Positions 37,073-42,403 of a stretch of DNA of 42,403 nucleotides are shown here, piece by piece (the stretch's first letter is position 1; every line of letters starts with the position of its first letter). The notes under the pieces are model-generated. The model had not been told where the DNA came from, made no database searches, and saw nothing but the letters and a program-made list of their open reading frames with translations. This stretch comes from Dehalococcoidia bacterium (lineage in GTDB: Bacteria > Chloroflexota > Dehalococcoidia > Tepidiformales > Tepidiformaceae): NCBI GenBank assembly GCA_009839725.1, contig VXPF01000124.1:1-42403 (forward strand), given 5' to 3'. Position numbers and translations under genes: made by a program.

Positions 37073-39337
37073 TCAGGCGTCTGCTGAATCGCGCTCGGCG
37101 ATGTAGCGGTCGCACGCCTCCGCAGCCCACGAGCGTTCTGCGGCATTCTGAGCCCACCGACGCACGAACGCGATGATCGAGTCCTGAGTGGCCGGTGGCG
37201 CATCGCTCAGGAAGCGCAGCAGGTCGCCAATGACACCGCGTTGACCAAGGCCAGTATCGCTCGCGAACTCCGGCTCCGATTCCAGCAGGTGCTCCAAGAG
37301 CTTCGTGAGCACCTCCACTCCTCGCTCGTGAAGTTCCTCCTTGAAGCGATCCTCGTCGTACTCATTGTGTGTGTGAGTGCGGTCCGGGATCGCAGCAACG
37401 ACCGCGGCCCACCACTCGCCGAGCCAACGAAAGCCGTACCGCAGGCTCCAAGAGCGATCAGGGTCGGCCTCGATCATCCCTTCGACGCTCCGTTCGACCA
37501 TCGTCATCATCCAGCCAATCGGTGTCGAAGGCTTCCGCGTAAGCGTCGCCAGTCGTTCGAAGTGCCATGGCCAGCCCGCATCGTGGTACGGCTTCATGGT
37601 GTCGATCACGGAGAGCCCAGCGCTGATCGTGCCGCGGCGATTAGCAACCTCCAGGCCAGTAAGAACGGCCCAGACGACCGCCTCGCGGTCTTCGTCGCTT
37701 CCCGTGGGGCCAGGCTCCGCGAAGGTGGCCACTGACTTGAACGCCGCCTCGGCATAGTCAAGCGTGTCAAAGAGGTCGTCATCGTCGGTAGGCCAAGCCC
37801 GTTCCGCCCACGCGATTGCGAGTTCGATACGGTTTGACCAATGCGCGGAAATCAACCAGCGCACCAGCCGTCGGTCTTCGGCGTTCGCCGCGTACACAGT
37901 GAGCGAGCGGAGGAACCGGAACCCCGGTGGGTCCGATCCGAACAAGCCAGGATGGAACGGCTGCTTCGGATCAATTGCGGGGTACACAATGTCCAGCATC
38001 GGAGCGAGCCGAGCGAGGTATTCCTTGAAGTCTGGCCGCGCCGCCAGGGCTGATGAGAGGTGACTCAGGCCGGTATCCAGGCCTTCGAAGAAGGCCGCCT
38101 TGTCCCAAGCCAACGGAGTGTCGAGGAGGGCTGTCCGTCGCTGCTGCGGATTCCCCGCAGGACGATCGAGCTCTGCGATCACCGGCTGCGTGCGTGCGTT
38201 GAAGGTCCACCCGTAGACGAGCGCGTCGAAGAGCGATACGTCCGACTGGCGCATGGCCCCAAGGAGCGAGCGCTCCATCACGCGCAGCGAGTTGGGCAAT
38301 TGCCTCCCTCGCCCGGCGTTCCATCCGTACATCCGGACCTGCTCGGGCCAGTCGGCAACCAAGACGCTGGTGCCCACGAAGGCAACCAGCGGCTCGTTCC
38401 GCGTCAGCGAGGACACTGACTTGAACGTCACCCAGAGGACATACACTGTCGCCAGGATCGATAGCTGGACCGAGATCGACGGCAACAGCCCCCAGAACTC
38501 GTTGTGAAGGGTGCTCCACCTTCCAAGGAGCACCACGGTCAGCAGCGCGGCGAGTGATACGAGAGGGAGGGCTGCCAGCAACCGCCGCCGTGGCACGACG
38601 GCCAGTGCAATCTCGCCACCGAATCCCGCGGACCGTATCTGCAAAGCGATTCCGGTCGCCGTGGCCCCGATCGCGGCGACGGCGATAGTCGTCGCGAGGA
38701 GTGCCTGGAGGAGAGGCGCCGAGTCCTGGATGGTCGAGCCTGGCTCCACCCACGTGAGAGAGCCGTCCAGAACGCCGCCAGTGGACCCGGCGATGAGAAC
38801 GATCATGAGGAAGTAGAGAGTGGTAGACGAGTCCCAGAACAGCTGGACCATTCTGGTGTGCTCGCCGGACGCCCGGAGCCGCAGTTCTTCCCGGACCGCG
38901 CTGAATCCGTCCGCGAGGAAGAATAGGATGAAGATCGCCACGTAACTTGCAGAGCCTCCGGCCAGCGCGATCCCGAGAGCTACGAGGACACGCCCGATGT
39001 GCCTCCTATGCCGAGAGCGACTCAGCGCGGTGATCGCGATGGGCTGCGTGTAGAGGCAGTGCATCTGACGAGGCAGCAGCACCCGTTCGTTGATTTCCGA
39101 CCCCCACGCAGTCACCAGGCCGGCCGCAATCAGGGTTCCGCCCGTGAAGGCTCCGAGCCATGTCAGATGAGGTTGAGCGAGAAGAGGAACCAGCGCCGCC
39201 GCGATGAACGGGGCTGCCACGGTCTGGAGCGAAATGCGCTTGGCTCCCAAGCGGGGTCCCGCCCAGGTCGTGGCGACCACGCCGGCGAAAAACAGGCCCC
39301 ACGCGACGAAGGAAGGCCACTCGTACCCGTCGAACAC
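37073..39337 (-). CDS. Membrane protein with large cytoplasmic domain, unknown function
   Basis: The protein is 754 residues. The first 330 carry about eight hydrophobic helices, beginning WPSFVAWGLFFAGVVATTWA. The remaining 420 residues are soluble and helical with many Trp, Arg and Asp residues (AIAWAERAWPTDDDDLFDTL, ADPDRSWSLRYGFRW). I recognise no family or catalytic motif. The GTG start is supported by GGAG 5 nt upstream. Lying between mobile backbone genes and on the opposite strand to them, it is likely cargo; a membrane-associated defence role is speculation. Confidence 0.6.
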   Translation of the reverse strand: MFDGYEWPSFVAWGLFFAGVVATTWAGPRLGAKRISLQTVAAPFIAAALVPLLAQPHLTWLGAFTGGTLIAAGLVTAWGSEINERVLLPRQMHCLYTQPIAITALSRSRHRRHIGRVLVALGIALAGGSASYVAIFILFFLADGFSAVREELRLRASGEHTRMVQLFWDSSTTLYFLMIVLIAGSTGGVLDGSLTWVEPGSTIQDSAPLLQALLATTIAVAAIGATATGIALQIRSAGFGGEIALAVVPRRRLLAALPLVSLAALLTVVLLGRWSTLHNEFWGLLPSISVQLSILATVYVLWVTFKSVSSLTRNEPLVAFVGTSVLVADWPEQVRMYGWNAGRGRQLPNSLRVMERSLLGAMRQSDVSLFDALVYGWTFNARTQPVIAELDRPAGNPQQRRTALLDTPLAWDKAAFFEGLDTGLSHLSSALAARPDFKEYLARLAPMLDIVYPAIDPKQPFHPGLFGSDPPGFRFLRSLTVYAANAEDRRLVRWLISAHWSNRIELAIAWAERAWPTDDDDLFDTLDYAEAAFKSVATFAEPGPTGSDEDREAVVWAVLTGLEVANRRGTISAGLSVIDTMKPYHDAGWPWHFERLATLTRKPSTPIGWMMTMVERSVEGMIEADPDRSWSLRYGFRWLGEWWAAVVAAIPDRTHTHNEYDEDRFKEELHERGVEVLTKLLEHLLESEPEFASDTGLGQRGVIGDLLRFLSDAPPATQDSIIAFVRRWAQNAAERSWAAEACDRYIAERDSADA

Positions 39338-39496
39338 GCTGACTCCGAGCCTCCCGCCGTACTATGGATTCGCTGCGTTCAGTCTACGTCCCAGAGTAGC
39401 CGGGACAGCCCGGCGAGCGGTGGGTTGCGCGGCGATCTGCGGGGTACCCATCGGCCCGTTGTCTTGCCCCATATCTTGTCTTAGACCGTATATCAG

Positions 39497-39754
39497 GTGT
39501 CGGACGCTGTGGTGCTGGCTGTCTCCATACTCCAGTTCGGCAAGCGGTTCGGGAACAGGCACGTCGAGTGCGCCAACCGCCTGCTCCTCAGGCAGTTCAG
39601 CGCCCTGACGAACGTGGTCGCGGATTGCGTCCAGTGGGCGAGCATGAAGCAGCGCGGCTGGCCGCTGCGCGTGGGCGCGAGCGAGGCTTCCAGCTCATCG
39701 GATGGCAACTTCAATATCTCCCAAGTAATCATCGAGCCGCCCCACGTTCCATAG
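39497..39754 (+). CDS. Small protein of unknown function
   Basis: The frame is 85 residues: VSDAVVLAVSILQFGKRFGN, then LLLRQFSALTNVVADCVQWA and a polar tail. Third codon positions are almost all G or C, unlike the overlapping minus-strand frame, so it is probably real. The GTG follows TATATC closely. A TGCCCCA motif, the reverse of the element half-site, is at 39465-39471. The 3' end overlaps the convergent DUF6602 gene by 60 bp. Confidence 0.45.
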   Translation: MSDAVVLAVSILQFGKRFGNRHVECANRLLLRQFSALTNVVADCVQWASMKQRGWPLRVGASEASSSSDGNFNISQVIIEPPHVP

Positions 39755-40519
39755 CAGCCGTTCATTCACGGCGTTGATTGCCGCCCATAGCACAAGCAGC
39801 TCATGTTCTTCGCCGGAAATCCAAATCGCACTCTGTCGAACATTGACGCCTTCCTCGATTGCAATGTCGACGTGGCTCCTCCACGGAAGGGCGTCGAGGA
39901 AGACGAAGCCAACGCCGAGGACGAACACCCCGTCGATGAAGAGGTGCGGGAAGAAGGATCGCTTGTCGGGTTCTGTCTCGGTCAGCTCGTGCAGCCTGAA
40001 ATCGTCCTCGTTCGCGACTTCCCAGAGCCAACGAACGAGCGTGTCGATCGTTCGGGGGCCGTCGTACGCGAAGACAAAGGAAAATGGCCTTGGCGTATCG
40101 ACCAATCCCGCAGGATTCAGGCCCTGCGGCGGAAACGTCGCAGTAATCTTCGTCGTCTTGGTCGCTTGGGCCGCTTGGCGGACGTGTTCCTTCGTCAGAC
40201 GCGACTTGATCTCGATGAACGAAGACACCGATTCAATGAAGAAGAGATCAATGCCTGTCGCTAGCGAGAGCTTGGGGTACTTCCGGTTGTGGATCACGAC
40301 ATCGATCTGCGGCCGCGCCTCTCCGGGCGCTGCGTCCTTGTGGATGATCTCGCCGGTTCCGATTTCCCACAGGCTCGATATGTTCTGTGAAAGGAACTCG
40401 CGCACGAAGGCTTCCCTGATCTGGCCCCTGTTCAATCCGTGGTGGAAGGACGCCGCGGCCGCCCCCTCAGCGTGAAGCCTTCTCTGCACGCGTTCGAAGT
40501 AGGTAGCAAGCAGTGTCAT
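39695..40519 (-). CDS. DUF6602-like PD-(D/E)xK nuclease-like protein
   Basis: The protein is 274 residues. The start at ATG 40519 (MTLLATYFERVQ) is chosen because the family-like part begins there. FHHGLNRGQIREAFVREFLS and IGTGEIIHKDA recall DUF6602 proteins. Asp73 in PQIDVVIHN, then Glu103-x-Lys105 in FIEIKSRLTK, form a PD-(D/E)xK-type nuclease core. The biological role is unproven. Such proteins are often found beside restriction or defence genes, and this one is just upstream of the recombinase, on the other strand. Confidence 0.65.
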   Translation of the reverse strand: MTLLATYFERVQRRLHAEGAAAASFHHGLNRGQIREAFVREFLSQNISSLWEIGTGEIIHKDAAPGEARPQIDVVIHNRKYPKLSLATGIDLFFIESVSSFIEIKSRLTKEHVRQAAQATKTTKITATFPPQGLNPAGLVDTPRPFSFVFAYDGPRTIDTLVRWLWEVANEDDFRLHELTETEPDKRSFFPHLFIDGVFVLGVGFVFLDALPWRSHVDIAIEEGVNVRQSAIWISGEEHELLVLWAAINAVNERLLWNVGRLDDYLGDIEVAIR

Positions 40520-40768
40520 GGCACGGTATCCCGCGTGTGGCCGCAGACGGTAACTCGATTCTCTTGGGCCATCATAGTTGGCGGGGACGCGCTGGTCGGG
40601 CTGTGGCCTACGTCCGCAGCAGCAGACTAAACGCAGACCCAGACCGCGCGGTCCCTGCATCGGATGCGGCAGTCGCCTTAGCCGATGGATCCGGGCCGGA
40701 CCTCGGCCAGAATCCATGGACCGATGCGCGCACCAGCCATGGGCGAACACTGTCCACCCTGTGCGCGC

Positions 40769-40774
40769 TACCAT
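40769..40774 (+). promoter_or_regulatory. -10-like hexamer of the recombinase gene
   Basis: TACCAT lies 43 nt before the recombinase ATG, and AAGGAA (40803-40808) is a plausible ribosome binding site 9 nt upstream of it. No good -35 is visible. The rest of the 298-bp divergent gap (40520-40817) shows nothing else I can support, including no obvious attachment-site core. Confidence 0.35.
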
Positions 40775-40817
40775 AGGGATTACCGCGCGCTCCCCGCCCG
40801 CCAAGGAACGGCAACCG

Positions 40818-42403
40818 ATGTCTGACCAGCAGCAAGACCCCACCCCAGTCGCGCTCTACGCGCGCGTCTCCAGCGACCGCCAGGACGTCGACCTCTCAGT
40901 CGCCGCCCAGCTGCGCGCGCTGCGCGACTACGCCGAGAAGAACGGCTACGTCGTCACCCGCGAGTACGTCGACGAGGCGGAGAGCGGGCGCGTGGCCGAC
41001 AGGCCGCAGTTCCGGCTGATGCTGGACGCCGCAACTGCGGACGACGCGCCCTTCGCAGAGATCCTTGTCTGGAAGTTCTCCCGCTTCACCCGCAAGCGCG
41101 AGCACGCCGTCGCCTTCAAGTCGATGCTGCGCCGCCGCGGCGTGCGCGTCGTCTCCATCACCGAGCACGCCGACGACTCCCCCACGGGCAAGCTGATGGA
41201 GGCGATCATCGAGAGCGTCGACGAGTTCTACTCGGCTAATCTGGCCGAAGAGGTCACGCGCGGGATGCGCGAGGCCGCCTCGCGCGGCTTCTGGGTCTCC
41301 ACCTTCGCCCCCTACGGCTACAGGAAGGTGAAGGTGCAGGACGGCGCGAAGGAGCGCCCGAAGCTTGAGCTCGACCCGCCCGCCGACGCGGTCGTGCGGC
41401 GCATCTTCACGATGGCGCTCAAGGGACACTCCGTGCTCGACATCGTGCGCACCCTCAACGACGAGGGCATCCCCACCCGCAACGGCGGCCGGTGGTTGAA
41501 AAACACCGTGCACGGCATGCTCGGGAACGAGGCCTACATGGGCACCCTGGTCTGGGGGAAGCGCAGCAAGGGCAAGAACCCGCCCGTGCGCGTCGAGGGC
41601 GCCGTGCCCGCGATCGTGAGCGGTGATGAGTTCGAGCGCGTGCAGGAGCTGCTGCGCTCGCGCGCGCCGAAGGTGGAGCACCCGAGGCGCGTCTCCAGCC
41701 CCTACCTGCTGAGCGGGCTCGTGCGCTGCGAGAGTTGCGGGCGCAACCTCACCGCCGCCGAGGCGAAGAGCGGCAAGTACGCCTACTACGTCTGCCAGTC
41801 GCTGCTCAAGCGCGGCAAGGAGGCCTGCGTCACGCCCAGGCTGAACGCGCGGCGCTTCGAGGAGACGATCATCTCCCAGCTCCGCGACCACATCCTCACC
41901 GAGTCGAACATCCGCGACCTCGTGCGCCTGCTCGACGAGGAGATGGACGGCGTGGCGCGCGAGCAGCGCGAGAAGCTGGAGACGATCGAGGCGGAGCTGG
42001 AGGAGGTGCGGCGCAGGCTGGGGCGCGTCTGGCAGGTGGTGGAGAACACCGACCTAGAGCTGGCCGACGCCTCGGAGCGCATTCGCGAGCACCGCGAGCG
42101 GCAGCGGCAGCTGGAGGTGGCGGCGGACGAGGCGCGCGCGATGCTGGCGGAGCGGCGCGTGCTGCTGGACTCGGCGGAGACGGTGGCGGCCTTCGCGGAG
42201 GAGATGAGCGAGTTCCTGAGGACCAGCGAGATCACGGAGACGCGGTCGTTCGTGCGCTCGTTCGTGCAGGCGGTCCTGGTGCGGCCCGGGCGGGCCACGA
42301 TCCACTACACGATGCCGACCCCGCCCGACGGCCCCCTCGGGGGCGGAGACGAGGCCGAGGTCGCCCTCTCGGGTCGAGTTATGAGTTCGGTACGTGCTGG
42401 TGG
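40818..42403 (+). CDS. Large serine recombinase, 3' end outside the window
   Basis: At least 528 residues are visible, and the frame is open at the right edge. The resolvase-type catalytic domain (about 10-155) has Arg16 and the nucleophile Ser18 in YARVSSDRQ. A Recombinase domain follows (FAPYGYRK to EAYMGTLVWGK). A zinc ribbon has Cys304, Cys307 (CESCG), Cys326 and Cys337. Then comes a long coiled coil (about 375-440). This is the organisation of large serine integrases that move integrative elements by site-specific recombination between attP and attB. It is in the same orientation as the element's other backbone genes. Confidence 0.95.
   Translation, partial: MSDQQQDPTPVALYARVSSDRQDVDLSVAAQLRALRDYAEKNGYVVTREYVDEAESGRVADRPQFRLMLDAATADDAPFAEILVWKFSRFTRKREHAVAFKSMLRRRGVRVVSITEHADDSPTGKLMEAIIESVDEFYSANLAEEVTRGMREAASRGFWVSTFAPYGYRKVKVQDGAKERPKLELDPPADAVVRRIFTMALKGHSVLDIVRTLNDEGIPTRNGGRWLKNTVHGMLGNEAYMGTLVWGKRSKGKNPPVRVEGAVPAIVSGDEFERVQELLRSRAPKVEHPRRVSSPYLLSGLVRCESCGRNLTAAEAKSGKYAYYVCQSLLKRGKEACVTPRLNARRFEETIISQLRDHILTESNIRDLVRLLDEEMDGVAREQREKLETIEAELEEVRRRLGRVWQVVENTDLELADASERIREHRERQRQLEVAADEARAMLAERRVLLDSAETVAAFAEEMSEFLRTSEITETRSFVRSFVQAVLVRPGRATIHYTMPTPPDGPLGGGDEAEVALSGRVMSSVRAG

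Noticed and set aside
1-42403. tRNA, rRNA, insertion sequence ends or CRISPR array
   Set aside because: I looked for T-arm motifs, transposase signatures, terminal inverted repeats and spaced direct repeats, and found none I could support by eye. A tRNAscan or ISfinder run would be decisive.

Overview
The window is 42.4 kb of GC-rich bacterial DNA. It most likely comes from a Chloroflexota genome, perhaps Dehalococcoidia or SAR202-like. This placement is inferred, because no rRNA or tRNA is present. It rests on the split glycine decarboxylase (separate GcvPA and GcvPB), several promoters sitting exactly six bases before a start codon (a leaderless layout), many Thr/Pro-linker surface proteins, two PIN-domain toxin-antitoxin pairs, and the P450/Rieske gene content.

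Positions 1-26.3 kb look chromosomal. They hold, in order: the 3' end of a Thr/Pro-rich surface protein; a beta-propeller glycosidase-like protein; an aldo/keto reductase with a VOC protein; a P450 with a HAD hydrolase; a Phd/VapC pair; a Rieske oxygenase followed by a second P450; a Tat-exported molybdenum oxidoreductase behind an AbrB/VapC pair; an unrecognised gene divergent from gcvT-gcvH-gcvPA-gcvPB; a 1081-residue DUF2339-type membrane protein; a LuxR-HTH/transmembrane/metallopeptidase/LRR protein; a lipoprotein with four Cache-like units; and an NCS2 permease interrupted by one in-frame TGA. The oxygenases, reductase, VOC and HAD genes suggest oxidative breakdown or modification of hydrophobic or aromatic compounds, substrate unknown.

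Positions 26.6-42.4 kb are accessory. A plus-strand set looks like the backbone of a mobile element: a replication-relaxation-like protein, an HTH/coiled-coil protein, a small gene and a large serine recombinase running off the right edge. Between these lie mostly minus-strand cargo genes: an antitoxin-tail/HEPN-motif fusion beside a frameshifted toxin, a trypsin-like protease, an M.PvuII-like methyltransferase overlapping an Mrr-like nuclease, a 536-residue protein ending in a HEPN motif, a 754-residue membrane protein, and a DUF6602 nuclease-like protein. This reads as a defence island on a serine-recombinase element. Two backbone proteins share the same N-terminal HTH, and TGGGGCA motifs cluster in the neighbouring non-coding DNA.

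The observations most worth following up are the LuxR-TM-peptidase-LRR protein, the antitoxin-HEPN fusion, the unusual restriction-modification pairing, and the layout of cargo between backbone genes.
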